Positions 8,725 through 18,754 of a DNA stretch of 64,000 bases are shown in pieces. The notes under the pieces were generated by a model. That model saw nothing but the letters and a program-made list of their open reading frames with translations. It did no database searches and was not told where the DNA came from. The number at the start of each line of letters is the position of its first letter. The stretch's first letter is position 1. Where the stretch lies: contig NZ_BJNG01000015.1 in NCBI RefSeq assembly GCF_006539565.1, positions 186,001-250,000 of the forward strand. The letters are read 5' to 3'. The stretch is from Pseudonocardia hydrocarbonoxydans (GTDB lineage Bacteria > Actinomycetota > Actinomycetes > Mycobacteriales > Pseudonocardiaceae). A program made the position numbers and the translations under genes.

Positions 8725-9648
8725 GTGGAGCGCTGGCGCGGGCTGGACGCCGTACCGACCGGGTGGGGACGCAGCGTCGTCACCGTCGGGGTGTTCGACG
8801 GGATGCACCGCGGCCACCAGCAGCTGGTGGCCCGTGCGGTGGCCCGGGCGGGCGAGCGGCGCCTGCCCGCGGTGCTGGTGACCTTCGACCCGCACCCCGC
8901 CGAGCTGGTCCGCCCCGGCAGCCACCCGGCCGCCCTCACCACCCTGCGGCGGCGCGCCGACCTGGCCGCCGAGCTGGGCATCGACGCCTTCTGCGTGCTG
9001 CCCTTCACCCCGGAGCTGTCCCGCACCGAACCCGCCGCGTTCGCCCACCACGTGCTGGTGGAGCGGCTGCACGCGGCCGCGGTCGTGGTGGGGCGCAACT
9101 TCCGGTTCGGCCACCACGCCGCGGGCGACGTCGCGCTGCTCACCGAGCTGGGGCAGCGGTTCGGGTTCGCCGTCGAGGGCCTCGACCTCACCGGCGACGA
9201 CGGCGTGACCTTCTCCTCCACCTACGTGCGCGCCTGCATCGACGCCGGTGACGTCGAGGCCGCCGCGGCGGCGCTGGGCCGGCCGCACCGCGTCGAGGGC
9301 GTGGTGGTGCACGGTGCGCGCCGGGGCCGCGACCTGGGGTTCCCCACCGCCAACATCGCCACCGCGCCGCACACCGCGCTGCCCGCCGACGGCGTCTACG
9401 CGGGCCGGTTCGCGATCGGCGGCCGGCTGCTGCCCACCGCGATCTCGGTCGGCACCAACCCCACGTTCTCCGGGCGGGTCAAGACGGTCGAGGCCTACGT
9501 GCTCGACGTCGACGAGGACTTCTACGGCCACGAGGTCGCCGTCGACCTCACCCACCGGCTGCGCGGCCAGGAGCACTACGACGACGTCGACGCGCTCGTC
9601 GCACAGATGCACCGCGACGTCGCCCGCACCCGCGAGCTCGTGGGCTGA
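8725..9648 (+). CDS. ribF: Bifunctional riboflavin kinase / FAD synthetase RibF
   Basis: 307 residues, the standard length. The N-terminal nucleotidyltransferase domain carries GVFDGMHRGHQQLV with the HxGH residues at about 28-31; the C-terminal riboflavin kinase domain carries the conserved GRDLGFPTANI motif. It makes FMN from riboflavin and then FAD, serving among others the flavoprotein subunits of the succinate dehydrogenases in this window. The start GTG is preceded by TAGGCT (8712-8717) with a 7-nt gap and no Shine-Dalgarno, a leaderless arrangement. Position between truB and rpsO is conserved. Confidence 0.97.
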   Translation: MERWRGLDAVPTGWGRSVVTVGVFDGMHRGHQQLVARAVARAGERRLPAVLVTFDPHPAELVRPGSHPAALTTLRRRADLAAELGIDAFCVLPFTPELSRTEPAAFAHHVLVERLHAAAVVVGRNFRFGHHAAGDVALLTELGQRFGFAVEGLDLTGDDGVTFSSTYVRACIDAGDVEAAAAALGRPHRVEGVVVHGARRGRDLGFPTANIATAPHTALPADGVYAGRFAIGGRLLPTAISVGTNPTFSGRVKTVEAYVLDVDEDFYGHEVAVDLTHRLRGQEHYDDVDALVAQMHRDVARTRELVG

Positions 9649-9673
9649 GTTCTCCCGTTCGCCCACGGGAACC
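9649..9673. promoter_or_regulatory. Imperfect inverted repeat upstream of the HTH gene
   Basis: GTTCTCCCGT and ACGGGAAC form arms around a short loop, with one unpaired base in the left arm, 25 bp ahead of the HTH gene start. It could be an autoregulatory operator or a weak hairpin after ribF. This is seen in sequence only; no binding motif is known to me for this regulator. Confidence 0.3.
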
Positions 9674-9697
9674 GGGTCGGGGTGCCAGCATCGGCGC

Positions 9698-10225
9698 ATG
9701 ACCGCTGCCGAGGAGTTCGCCGACAATCGCGCCCGCCAGGCCGAGCTGTACGGCGCGCCGCTGGGGGAGCGCGTCCGCGGCCTGCTCACGGCCCTGGGCA
9801 TCTCCCAGGCGCGCCTGGCCCGCACGCTGGGCATCAGCCCGGCGATGCTGAGCCAGCTGGCCAGCGGGCGGCGGGTCAAGATCGGGAGCCCTGCGGTGCT
9901 GGCCCGGCTGCAGCTGCTCGACCACCGGTGCGCGGCCGTGGCCACGCCGCTGCCGCCGCGGGCGGTGGAGGTGCTGCTCGCCGACGTCGCGCACGCGCAG
10001 CTGCGGTGGGCGCCGTCGGTCGGCCCGGCCGGCGACGCGGTGCCCCGTCCCCGCACCCCGGCCGGGGCCCGCGCCGCCGCCGGCCCGGGGTCCGCCGGCT
10101 CGGCGGCCGAGGCGCTGCGCCGGATCGCGGCCCCCGCCCGCCTGGCCGCCGCCGCGGCCGCACTGGGCCCCGGGTTCCCCGAGCTGGCCGAGGTGCTGCG
10201 CCAGGCGGCCGGACGCCCGGGCTGA
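9698..10225 (+). CDS. Helix-turn-helix (XRE/Cro-like) DNA-binding protein
   Basis: 175 residues. Residues ~25-60 form a Cro/CI-type helix-turn-helix ([20 protein letters not shown] followed by [13 protein letters not shown]). The C-terminal half is Ala/Pro/Gly-rich with an amphipathic helical end and no recognisable ligand domain. The gene lies alone between ribF and rpsO. The ATG is chosen because the helical N-terminus starts there. Target genes are unknown; the inverted repeat just upstream is a candidate site. Confidence 0.7.
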   Translation: MTAAEEFADNRARQAELYGAPLGERVRGLLTALGISQARLARTLGISPAMLSQLASGRRVKIGSPAVLARLQLLDHRCAAVATPLPPRAVEVLLADVAHAQLRWAPSVGPAGDAVPRPRTPAGARAAAGPGSAGSAAEALRRIAAPARLAAAAAALGPGFPELAEVLRQAAGRPG

Positions 10226-10250
10226 GCAGGGGTGCCCCGGTCCCGGCTGG

Positions 10251-10256
10251 TAGCGT
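10251..10256 (+). promoter_or_regulatory. Candidate -10 box for rpsO
   Basis: TAGCGT fits the TANNNT -10 pattern used by many genes in this window. Transcription from here would give a leader of about 130 nt before rpsO, long enough for the S15 autoregulatory structure known in other bacteria; I cannot identify such a structure with confidence. Confidence 0.4.
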
Positions 10257-10389
10257 GGAGCGCTGGGTCCGGCTGCAGTCCGTGGTGGCCGTGACCCGCG
10301 TCGGGCAGGCCCGCGAGGGCGCCCACGACGCAGATCGGCGCGAATCGGCGTCCGAACCGCACGGCACATCAACGAAAGAGGACAGGCAC

Positions 10390-10659
10390 GTGGCTCTCGA
10401 CGCCGCCCAGAAGAAGACCGTGCTCGACGAGTACGGCACCCACGCGGGTGACACCGGATCCCCCGAGGCGCAGATCGCCCTGCTGACCAAGCGGATCGTC
10501 GATCTGACCGAGCACCTCAAGATGCACAAGCACGACCACCACTCCCGTCGCGGACTGCTGCTGCTCGTCGGCCGCCGCCGTCGGCTCATCAAGTACCTCC
10601 GCGAGGTCGACGTCGCGCGCTACCGGTCGCTCATCGAGCGCCTCGGCATCCGCCGCTGA
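10390..10659 (+). CDS. rpsO: 30S ribosomal protein S15
   Basis: 89 residues, the exact usual S15 length. The conserved core [20 protein letters not shown], the [20 protein letters not shown] region that contacts 16S rRNA helix 22, and the C-terminal [12 protein letters not shown] are all present. GTG start with a good ribosome-binding site (AAAGAGGA) about 8 nt upstream. Followed by a strong hairpin and then pnp, the classical rpsO-pnp arrangement. Confidence 0.98.
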   Translation: MALDAAQKKTVLDEYGTHAGDTGSPEAQIALLTKRIVDLTEHLKMHKHDHHSRRGLLLLVGRRRRLIKYLREVDVARYRSLIERLGIRR

Positions 10660-10666
10660 CCTCATC

Positions 10667-10695
10667 GGGCCGGGCCGCCTCGCGCGGCCCGGCCC
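10667..10695 (+). terminator. 12-bp perfect hairpin between rpsO and pnp
   Basis: GGGCCGGGCCGC pairs perfectly with GCGGCCCGGCCC around the 5-nt loop CTCGC, starting 8 nt after the rpsO stop. There is no U-tract, as usual in high-GC actinobacteria. By analogy with the E. coli rpsO-pnp region it may act as a terminator or as an RNA-processing stem. Confidence 0.75.
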
Positions 10696-10848
10696 GAACC
10701 GCACAACTCCAACCACACCTCCGCGCCCGGCAGCAGATCCGCCGGTCCTCGGTAGTGGCCGCCGGGCACGCGCCCGACGGCTTCGATCGAAGGCCGGCCC
10801 GACGAGGATCACCGGGGCGGGGGCTGACATCTCACGAGGAGATGCACC

Positions 10849-13077
10849 TTGACCGACCCCATGGAAGACGGCGTCCACGAGACGACCGCCGTCATCGACA
10901 ACGGGAGCTTCGGCACCCGCACCGTCCGGTTCGAGACCGGGCGCCTCGCGCGCCAGGCCGCCGGATCCGTCGTCGCCTACCTCGACGACGAGACCATGCT
11001 GCTGAGCGCCACCACGGCGTCCAAGCACCCCAAGGAGCACTTCGACTTCTTCCCCCTCACGGTGGACGTCGAGGAGCGCATGTACGCGATCGGCAAGATC
11101 CCCGGCTCGTTCTTCCGCCGCGAGGGTCGCCCCAGCACCGACGCGATCCTGACCTGCCGGCTGATCGACCGCCCGCTGCGCCCGTCGTTCGTCGACGGCC
11201 TGCGCAACGAGATCCAGATCGTCGTCACGGTGATGAGCCTGGACCCGCAGGACCCCTACGACGCGCTGGCGATCAACGCCGCGTCGGCGTCCACGCAGCT
11301 GTCCGGCCTGCCGTTCTCCGGCCCCATCGGCGGCATCCGCATCGCGCTGATCGACGGCCAGTGGATCGCGTTCCCGCAGCACGACGACCTCAAGCGCGCC
11401 GTGTTCGACATGGTCGTCGCCGGCCGGGTCGTCGGTGACGACGTGGCCATCATGATGGTCGAGGCCGAGGCCACCGTCGAGACCAACAACCTCGTCGCCG
11501 AGGGCGCCCAGGCGCCCACCGAGGAGATCGTCGCGGCCGGGCTGGAGGCGGCCAAGCCGTTCATCCGCACCCTGTGCGTCGCCCAGCAGCAGCTCGCCGA
11601 CGTGGCCGCCAAGCCCACGCGCGAGTTCCCGACGTTCCCGGCCTACCAGCCCGACGTCTTCGACGCGGTCGAGGCCGCGGGTTCCGCCGACCTGGCCGCC
11701 GCGCTGACGATCGCGGGCAAGCAGGAGCGGGAGGCCCGGCTCGACGAGGTCAAGCTGGCCGTGCTCACCGCGCTGGAGGCCAAGTTCGAGGGCCGCGAGA
11801 AGGAGCTCGGCGCGGCGTTCCGCTCGCTGAACAAGAAGCTCGTGCGCCAGCGCATCCTGCGCGACCAGGTCCGCATCGACGGCCGCGGCGTCACCGACAT
11901 CCGGCCGCTCTCGGCCGAGGTCGAGGTCATCCCGCGCGCCCACGGCTCGGCGCTGTTCGAGCGCGGCGAGACCCAGATCATGGGCGTCACCACGCTGAAC
12001 ATGCTGCGCATGGAGCAGCAGATCGACTCCCTCGGCCCGGAGACGCACAAGCGCTACCTGCACCACTACAACTTCCCGCCCTACTCGACCGGTGAGACCG
12101 GCCGCGTCGGGTCGCCCAAGCGCCGCGAGATCGGCCACGGCGCGCTGGCCGAGCGGGCGCTGCTGCCCGTGCTGCCCACGCGCGAGGAGTTCCCCTACGC
12201 GATCCGCCAGGTGTCCGAGGCGCTGGGCTCCAACGGGTCCACCTCGATGGGCTCGGTCTGCGCGTCGACGATGTCGCTCTACAACGCCGGCGTGCCGCTC
12301 AAGGCGCCGGTCGCGGGCATCGCGATGGGCCTGGTCACCGACACCGTCGACGGCGAGACGCGCTACGTCGCGCTCACCGACATCCTCGGGGCCGAGGACG
12401 CGTTCGGCGACATGGACTTCAAGGTCGCCGGCACGCCGGAGTTCGTCACGGCGCTGCAGCTGGACACGAAGCTCGACGGCATCCCGTCGGCCGTCCTCAC
12501 CGCGGCGCTGAGCCAGGCCAAGGACGCCCGCATGACGATCCTCGAGGTCATCGGCGAGGCGATCGACCGGCCCGACGAGATGAGCCGGTTCGCCCCGCGC
12601 GTCATCGCGATCAAGATCCCGGTCGACAAGATCGGCGAGCTGATCGGCCCGAAGGGCAAGATGATCAACTCGATCACCGAGCAGACCGGTGCCGACATCT
12701 CCATCGACGACGACGGCACCGTCTACGTCGGCGCGTCGGACGGCGAGTCGGCCGACGCCGCGATCGGCATGGTCAACGCCATCGCCAACCCGCAGCTGCC
12801 GAAGATCGGCGAGCGCTTCCTGGGCACGGTCGTCAAGACCGCCGCCTTCGGCGCGTTCGTCTCGTTGGTGCCCGGCAAGGACGGCCTCGTCCACATCTCG
12901 AAGCTGGGCAACGGCAAGCGGATCAACAAGGTCGAGGACGTCGTGAACGTCGGCGACAAGATCCGCGTCGAGGTCTCCGACATCGACAACCGCGGCAAGA
13001 TCAGCCTGCTGCCGGTCGTCGAGGACGCCGCCCCCGCGGGCGACGTCACGGTCCCGGCCGAGGTCGCCTCCTCTTGA
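10849..13077 (+). CDS. pnp: Polyribonucleotide nucleotidyltransferase (PNPase / GpsI)
   Basis: 742 residues with two RNase PH-like domains, a KH domain ([18 protein letters not shown]) and an S1 domain ([20 protein letters not shown]). It degrades RNA 3' to 5' with phosphate and can synthesise tails; active in the cytoplasm with RNase J, also encoded here. The TTG start is chosen because ACGAGGAG lies 7 nt upstream; a downstream ATG at 10861 is in frame. Its stop overlaps the TTG start of pepR (TTGA), a conserved coupling in actinobacteria. Confidence 0.97.
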   Translation: MTDPMEDGVHETTAVIDNGSFGTRTVRFETGRLARQAAGSVVAYLDDETMLLSATTASKHPKEHFDFFPLTVDVEERMYAIGKIPGSFFRREGRPSTDAILTCRLIDRPLRPSFVDGLRNEIQIVVTVMSLDPQDPYDALAINAASASTQLSGLPFSGPIGGIRIALIDGQWIAFPQHDDLKRAVFDMVVAGRVVGDDVAIMMVEAEATVETNNLVAEGAQAPTEEIVAAGLEAAKPFIRTLCVAQQQLADVAAKPTREFPTFPAYQPDVFDAVEAAGSADLAAALTIAGKQEREARLDEVKLAVLTALEAKFEGREKELGAAFRSLNKKLVRQRILRDQVRIDGRGVTDIRPLSAEVEVIPRAHGSALFERGETQIMGVTTLNMLRMEQQIDSLGPETHKRYLHHYNFPPYSTGETGRVGSPKRREIGHGALAERALLPVLPTREEFPYAIRQVSEALGSNGSTSMGSVCASTMSLYNAGVPLKAPVAGIAMGLVTDTVDGETRYVALTDILGAEDAFGDMDFKVAGTPEFVTALQLDTKLDGIPSAVLTAALSQAKDARMTILEVIGEAIDRPDEMSRFAPRVIAIKIPVDKIGELIGPKGKMINSITEQTGADISIDDDGTVYVGASDGESADAAIGMVNAIANPQLPKIGERFLGTVVKTAAFGAFVSLVPGKDGLVHISKLGNGKRINKVEDVVNVGDKIRVEVSDIDNRGKISLLPVVEDAAPAGDVTVPAEVASS

Positions 13078-14396
13078 CCGACCTCCTGACGCCGGGGACG
13101 CACCGCGTCCCCGGCGTCTCCCTTTCCCACCTCGGCGGCGGCCTGCGGGTCGTCTCCGAGACGGTGCCGGGCGTGCGCTCGGTGTCGATCGGGGTGTGGA
13201 TCGGCGTGGGCTCGCGCGACGAGTCGCCGACCCAGGCCGGGGCCGCCCACTACCTCGAGCACCTGCTGTTCAAGGGCACCTCGACGCGGACGGCCGCGCA
13301 GATCGCCGAGGACGTCGACGCGGTCGGCGGCGAGCTCAACGCGTTCACCGCGAAGGAGCACACCTGCTACTACGCGCAGGTCCTCGACACCGACGTGGCG
13401 CTCGCCGTCGAGGTGCTGGCCGGGGTCGTCACCGACGCGGTGCTGGCGCCCGCCGACGTCGAGATCGAGCGCGGCGTCGTGCTCGAGGAGATCGCGATCC
13501 GCGACGACGACCCCGAGGACCTGCTCGGCGAGCTGTTCGACGAGTCGCTGCTCGGCGACCACCCACTGGGGCGGCCGGTGATCGGGTCCGAGGAGTCGGT
13601 CACCGGGATGTCCCGGGAGACGCTGCACGCGTTCTGGCGCGGGGAGTACACGACGCCGCGGATGGTCGTCGCGGCCGCGGGCAACCTCGACCACGGCGTG
13701 CTCGTCGCGCTCGTCGAGGAGGCGTTCGCGGGGGCGATCGCCCGGGCCGGGTCGGCCGAGCCGGTGCCGCCGCGCGCGCCGGGTGCCGCCGTGTCGCGGC
13801 CGGGCCCGCGGCTGGTGCTGCGCGGGGAGGACACCGAGCAGGCCCACGTCATGCTCGGCGTCCCCGGCATCGCCCGGCACGACCCGCGCCGCAGCGCGCT
13901 CGGCGTGCTCAACACCGCGCTCGGCGGTGGGCCCAGCTCGCGGCTGTTCCAGCAGGTCCGCGAGCAGCGCGGGCTGGCGTACTCGGTGTACTCGGCGCTG
14001 TCGACCTACACCGACGCGGGCATCCTCGCCGTCTACGCCGGCTGCGCGCCCGACCGGCTCGGCGAGGTCGCGACGGTGGTCCGCGAGGTCCTCGCCGACG
14101 TCGCCGAGCACGGCCTGACCCCCGTCGAGGTGGCCAGGGCGCAGGGCAACCTGCGCGGCGGGCTCGTCCTCGGGCTGGAGGACACCCCGTCGCGGATGAA
14201 CCGGCTCGGCCGCGCCGAGCTCGACCACGGCCGCCAGCGCGGCATCGCCGAGAGCCTCGACCGGATCGCCGCCGTCACCCCGGAGCAGGTCGCCGGGGTG
14301 GCCCGCGACCTGCTGGCCGCGCCCCTGACGGCCGCCGTCGTCGGTCCCTACGACGACGTCTCCGAGCTGCCCGACCCGCTGCGCTCGCTGGGCTGA
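13074..14396 (+). CDS. pepR: M16 family zinc metallopeptidase PepR
   Basis: 440 residues. The inverted zinc motif HYLEHLLF (His59, Glu62, His63) and the downstream Glu in [10 protein letters not shown] identify an active M16 (pitrilysin/MPP-like) subunit; the second half holds the inactive-like domain with the conserved [14 protein letters not shown]. The gene is equivalent to the PepR next to gpsI in Mycobacterium. It starts at a TTG inside the pnp stop codon region, so translation is coupled. Substrate unknown; the family degrades short peptides. Confidence 0.93.
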   Translation: MTDLLTPGTHRVPGVSLSHLGGGLRVVSETVPGVRSVSIGVWIGVGSRDESPTQAGAAHYLEHLLFKGTSTRTAAQIAEDVDAVGGELNAFTAKEHTCYYAQVLDTDVALAVEVLAGVVTDAVLAPADVEIERGVVLEEIAIRDDDPEDLLGELFDESLLGDHPLGRPVIGSEESVTGMSRETLHAFWRGEYTTPRMVVAAAGNLDHGVLVALVEEAFAGAIARAGSAEPVPPRAPGAAVSRPGPRLVLRGEDTEQAHVMLGVPGIARHDPRRSALGVLNTALGGGPSSRLFQQVREQRGLAYSVYSALSTYTDAGILAVYAGCAPDRLGEVATVVREVLADVAEHGLTPVEVARAQGNLRGGLVLGLEDTPSRMNRLGRAELDHGRQRGIAESLDRIAAVTPEQVAGVARDLLAAPLTAAVVGPYDDVSELPDPLRSLG

Positions 14397-14415
14397 CGCG
14401 CCTACCCTCGGGCGC

Positions 14416-14661
14416 ATGGCGCGCATCGAGATGGACGTCGACGACGAGCTGCTCGGCCGGGCCGCGCTCGCGCTGGGCACCCACGGGGCGCCGGAGACGG
14501 TGCTGGCGGCGCTGCGGGCGGCGGCCCGGCCCGGCCCGCGTCCGGAGGTTCCCGGGCCGCTGCCGGGGGAGCGGCCGGCCCGGAGCCCGCACGACCCGCC
14601 CGGCCCGCTCGACCCGCCCGCCCGGCCCGGCGACTTCCCGCGCCCGCCCGAGATCCGCTGA
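14416..14661 (+). CDS. Orphan VapB-type antitoxin-like small protein
   Basis: 81 residues. The first 35 (MARIEMDVDDELLGRAALAL, then GTHGAPETVLAALR) match the N-terminal ribbon-helix-helix of VapB antitoxins, which bind DNA as dimers. The second half is Pro/Arg-rich and looks disordered. No PIN-domain VapC toxin lies next to it: upstream is pepR and downstream a DUF456 membrane protein. TACCCT 7 nt before the ATG suggests its own leaderless transcript. It may be a free-standing regulator or a remnant of a toxin-antitoxin pair. Confidence 0.6.
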   Translation: MARIEMDVDDELLGRAALALGTHGAPETVLAALRAAARPGPRPEVPGPLPGERPARSPHDPPGPLDPPARPGDFPRPPEIR

Positions 14662-14709
14662 GCCCTCCGTCCCCGGCCGGGGACGCCGCCCGCGTGGGAT
14701 GCTCCGCGC

Positions 14710-15195
14710 ATGGGTGTGGAGACGCTGGTCGCGGGCGTGCTGATCGTCGTCGGCATCGCCGGGATCGTGTTGCCGGTGCTGCCCGGGCTGATACTGGTAC
14801 TGGCCGGGATCGCGGTGTGGGCGGTGCCCCGCAACGACGTCGTGGGCTGGTCGGTGCTCGGGCTCGCCGTCGCGATCGTGGTGGCCGGCAGCGTCGCGAA
14901 GTACCTGCTCCCCGGGCGGCGGCTGCGCGACTCCGGGGTGCCGGGGCGCACCATCGGCGCTGGGGCGGTGCTGGGCGTCGTCGGGTTCTTCGTGATCCCG
15001 GTCGTGGGCCTGTTCCTGGGGTTCGTCCTGGGCGTCTACCTGGCCGAGCGGGTCCGGCTGGGCGACCACGCGCTCGCCTGGCCCTCGACGCGCGGCGCGC
15101 TCGCGGCCGTCGGCTGGAGCATCGTGATCGAGCTGCTCACCGGGTTGATGGCCGTGGGGGTGTGGATCGCCGGGCTGGTGATCGCGGCGACCTGA
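14710..15195 (+). CDS. DUF456 family membrane protein
   Basis: 161 residues with four to five hydrophobic segments. The pattern of an N-terminal VLPVLPGLILVLAGI helix followed by glycine-rich TM segments (GAVLGVVGFFVIPVVGLFLG) is that of DUF456, a family of small actinobacterial and cyanobacterial membrane proteins of unknown function. It sits between the VapB-like gene and dapB in the same direction. Confidence 0.8.
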   Translation: MGVETLVAGVLIVVGIAGIVLPVLPGLILVLAGIAVWAVPRNDVVGWSVLGLAVAIVVAGSVAKYLLPGRRLRDSGVPGRTIGAGAVLGVVGFFVIPVVGLFLGFVLGVYLAERVRLGDHALAWPSTRGALAAVGWSIVIELLTGLMAVGVWIAGLVIAAT

Positions 15196-15208
15196 GACTG
15201 CGACCTAG

Positions 15209-15955
<747 letters not shown>

Positions 15956-15967
15956 GAGCTGCGTGCC

Positions 15968-16507
15968 CTAGGTGAGCTTGAGGTCCAGCGAGCCGGTGAG
16001 GCGGATCTCGCGCAGGGTGCCGGCGCCGGTGTCCAGGGCGCGGACGCCGCCGTCGGTCTCCCAGCCGGCGCGGGCGTAGAACCGGCGGGAGGCCTCGTCC
16101 GGCTCGGGCACCCAGGCCAGCCCGTAGCGGGCACCCGCCTCGCGCAGCCACTCCGCCGCCGTGGCCAGCAGCCGCCCGGCGTGCCCGCGACGGCCCCAGC
16201 GCGGCTCCACGAGCAGGGCGCCGATCTCGCCCCACGCCTGCTCGGGGGAGGTGGCGCCGCCGGGGGGCAGGGCCGGGGCGGCCGCGCAGAACCCGACGGT
16301 CCACCCGCCCTCGGTGGCCACGAGCACGCGCCCGGCGTCGGCGTCGACGGCGGCCGACCAGGCCGCGCGGGCGTCGGGGCCACGCAGGGCGACCAGCGCG
16401 TCGGGCGGGACGAACGCGGAGTAGGCGGCCTCCCAGGTGTCGCCCTGGATGCGCACGATCTCCGCGACGTCGGCGGGCGTGGCGGGACGGACCTCGGCGA
16501 TGGCCAT
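15968..16507 (-). CDS. GNAT family N-acetyltransferase
   Basis: 179 residues. The acetyl-CoA motif A is visible as LLVEPRWGRRGHAGRLL, preceded by strand 4 and followed by LGWE-type strand residues, typical of GNATs. The substrate is unknown. The ATG at 16507 is preferred to one 54 bases upstream because the protein fold begins there (MAIAEVRPATPADV) and TATCCA ends exactly 6 nt before it. It is divergent from the EamA gene and convergent with dapB. Confidence 0.82.
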   Translation of the reverse strand: MAIAEVRPATPADVAEIVRIQGDTWEAAYSAFVPPDALVALRGPDARAAWSAAVDADAGRVLVATEGGWTVGFCAAAPALPPGGATSPEQAWGEIGALLVEPRWGRRGHAGRLLATAAEWLREAGARYGLAWVPEPDEASRRFYARAGWETDGGVRALDTGAGTLREIRLTGSLDLKLT

Positions 16508-16570
16508 GGGGCATGGATACCCCAGCCGCCCGGTCCGGCACGACACGGGGTAGTTCGCCATGGCAACGTC

Positions 16571-17500
16571 ATGGGCGTGCAGAACCGCCGTACCGCCTGG
16601 GCCGCCCTCGGCGTGGTCTACGTCCTGTGGGGATCGACCTACCTCGCCAACCGCCTGATCATCACCGACGTGCCGCCGCTGCTGTCGGGCGGTGTGCGGT
16701 TCCTCGTCGGCGGCGGGCTGCTCGCGCTGGTCGTCGCGCTGGTGGCCGGGGCAGGGGCACTGCGGATGACGCGACCGCAGCTGGCCACGACGGCGCTGTC
16801 GGGCGTCCTGCTCCCCGCGTGGGGCAACGGGATCGTCACGCTCGGGCAGCAGCAGGTGTCCTCCGGGCTGGCGGCGCTGCTCATCGCGGCCGTCCCGCTC
16901 TACATCGTCGTCCTGCGCGCGCTGACCGGCGACCGGCCGCGCGCGGCGACCGTCGGCGGCGTCGCGGTGGGGGTGGCGGGGCTCGCGCTGCTGCTGCTGT
17001 CGGGATCGTCGGGCTCCGGCGGGACCGTCGGGAACGCCTGGTGGGGACCGTGGCTGATCCTGCTGGCGGGCCTGGGCTGGGCGACGGGCACGTTCGCCAC
17101 GACCCGGCTCCCGGTGCCGGCCAACCCGTTCGCGCTCGCCGCGGTGCAGATGCTGGTCGGCGGGGCGGTGCTGCTCGCGGTGAGCCTCGGCAAGGGCGAC
17201 CGCCTCGATCCCGCGGCGGTCTCGCCGGTCGCCTGGTGGGCGTGGGCGTACATGGCGGTCGTGGTGTCGCTCGGGGCGTTCAGCGCCTACGCCTACGCGC
17301 TGGCGTCGCTGCCGGTGTCGACGGTCGCGACGTACGCCTACGTCAACCCGGTCATCGCCGTGCTGCTCGGGGTGCTCATCGTCGGGGAGCGGTTCTCGGC
17401 GCTGCAGGTGCTCGGCGGGGCGGTCGTGCTGGTGGCGGTCGTGCTGGTGATCGCCGCCGAGCGGAGACGTCGGGGTGAGCTGGCACCATCCGCGGCGTGA
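16571..17500 (+). CDS. EamA/DMT family transporter
   Basis: 309 residues with about ten TM helices in two EamA repeats; WGSTYLANRLI in the first helix and the second-repeat TYAYVNPVIAVLLG motif are typical of the drug/metabolite transporter (RhaT/YedA-like) family. Probably exports small metabolites or amino acids; substrate unknown. Its stop overlaps the GTG start of the YcaQ-like gene, so the two are co-translated. Confidence 0.85.
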   Translation: MGVQNRRTAWAALGVVYVLWGSTYLANRLIITDVPPLLSGGVRFLVGGGLLALVVALVAGAGALRMTRPQLATTALSGVLLPAWGNGIVTLGQQQVSSGLAALLIAAVPLYIVVLRALTGDRPRAATVGGVAVGVAGLALLLLSGSSGSGGTVGNAWWGPWLILLAGLGWATGTFATTRLPVPANPFALAAVQMLVGGAVLLAVSLGKGDRLDPAAVSPVAWWAWAYMAVVVSLGAFSAYAYALASLPVSTVATYAYVNPVIAVLLGVLIVGERFSALQVLGGAVVLVAVVLVIAAERRRRGELAPSAA

Positions 17501-18723
17501 GCATCGACACGATCGGCGCCCCGGCCGCCCGGCGGGCGGTGCTGGCCGCCCAGGGCTTCACCGACCCGCGTCCCGGCGGCCCCGTCACCCGTCGCCACCT
17601 GCAGCGGGTGCTCGACCGCGTGCGCCTGCTCCAGCTCGACTCGGTGAACGTGGCGGTCCGGGCGCACTACATGCCGGTCTTCAGCCGCCTGGGCCCGTAC
17701 GCGCGGGGGCTCCTCGACGACGCGGCGTGGGCGCACTCGGCGCGCCGCCCGCGGCTGCTGGTGGAGACCTGGGCGCACGAGGCGAGCCTGGTGCCGGTGG
17801 CCGACTGGCCGCTTCTGCAGTCCGGGGCCAAGCGCAGCGGATGGTGGCGGCACTACGGCGCGCTGGTCGAGGGCAACCCCGGGCTGGTCGAGGACGTGCT
17901 GGCCGCGGTGAAGGAGCTCGGCCCGGTCGGGGCGGGGGAGCTGGAGGAGGCGCTGGGGGGAGCGTCGCGGCCGCGGCCCCCGGGCGCCACCTGGTGGGAG
18001 CGGTCCGACGTCAAGCGGGTCTGCGAGTACCTGTTCGGCGTCGGCGCGCTGCTCACCGGCACCCGCCGGCACTTCCAGCGCCTCTACGACCTGCCCGAGC
18101 GCGTCCTGCCGCCCGAGGTGCTGGCGGCCGGCCCGGCCGATCCGGAGCAGTCGGCACGCACGCTGCTGCTGCGCTCGGCGTCGGCGCTGGGGGTGGCCAC
18201 CGAGCCCGAGCTGCGCGACTACTACCGCCTCGGCCCGGTGACGTCGCAGCGGGCGGTGGCCGAGCTGGTCGACGCCGGCGCGCTGGCCCCGGTCGCGGTG
18301 CGGGGCTGGGAGCGCCCGGCCTACCGGCTGCCGGGCGCCCCGGTGCCGCGGCGGGTCACCGGGCGGGCGCTGCTGTGCCCGTTCGACCCCCTGGTCTGGG
18401 AGCGCGAGCGCGCCGAGCGGATCTTCGGCTTCCGCTACCGCATCGAGATCTACGTGCCCGAGGCGAAGCGGGAGTTCGGGTACTACGTGTTCCCGTTCCT
18501 GCTCGACGGCGAGCTCGTGGCGCGGGTGGACCTCAAGGCCGACCGTGCCGCCGGGGTCCTGCGCGTGCCCGGCGCGTTCGCCGAACCCGGTGCCGACACG
18601 GTGCGGGTGGTGGCGGAGCTGGCGGGCGCCCTGCGCGAGATGGCGCGCTGGCTGGAGCTGGACGCGGTGGTGGTGGGCGAGCGGGGCGACCTGGCCGCCC
18701 CGCTCGCCCTGGCCTCCCGCTGA
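17497..18723 (+). CDS. YcaQ/AlkX-type winged-helix DNA glycosylase
   Basis: 408 residues. The family of HTH_42 proteins contains AlkZ (azinomycin resistance) and YcaQ, which unhook interstrand DNA crosslinks. The catalytic loop here reads LLQLDSVNV, the QxD form associated with YcaQ/AlkX rather than the QxQ form of AlkZ. The PFDPLVWERERAERIFGF region and the FGYYVFPFLL strand of the C-terminal domain fit as well. GTG start overlaps the EamA stop. Activity on crosslinks is family knowledge, not shown here. Confidence 0.85.
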   Translation: MSIDTIGAPAARRAVLAAQGFTDPRPGGPVTRRHLQRVLDRVRLLQLDSVNVAVRAHYMPVFSRLGPYARGLLDDAAWAHSARRPRLLVETWAHEASLVPVADWPLLQSGAKRSGWWRHYGALVEGNPGLVEDVLAAVKELGPVGAGELEEALGGASRPRPPGATWWERSDVKRVCEYLFGVGALLTGTRRHFQRLYDLPERVLPPEVLAAGPADPEQSARTLLLRSASALGVATEPELRDYYRLGPVTSQRAVAELVDAGALAPVAVRGWERPAYRLPGAPVPRRVTGRALLCPFDPLVWERERAERIFGFRYRIEIYVPEAKREFGYYVFPFLLDGELVARVDLKADRAAGVLRVPGAFAEPGADTVRVVAELAGALREMARWLELDAVVVGERGDLAAPLALASR

Positions 18724-18754
18724 CCCACCCCCGCCGCGACCGTCCGGCCCGGGG

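Noticed and set aside
10369..12894. An 841-codon minus-strand frame opposite rpsO and pnp
   Set aside because: Antisense shadow; both ribosomal protein S15 and PNPase are unmistakable on the plus strand.
14416..14661. A complete VapBC toxin-antitoxin system
   Set aside because: No PIN-domain toxin is present on either side.
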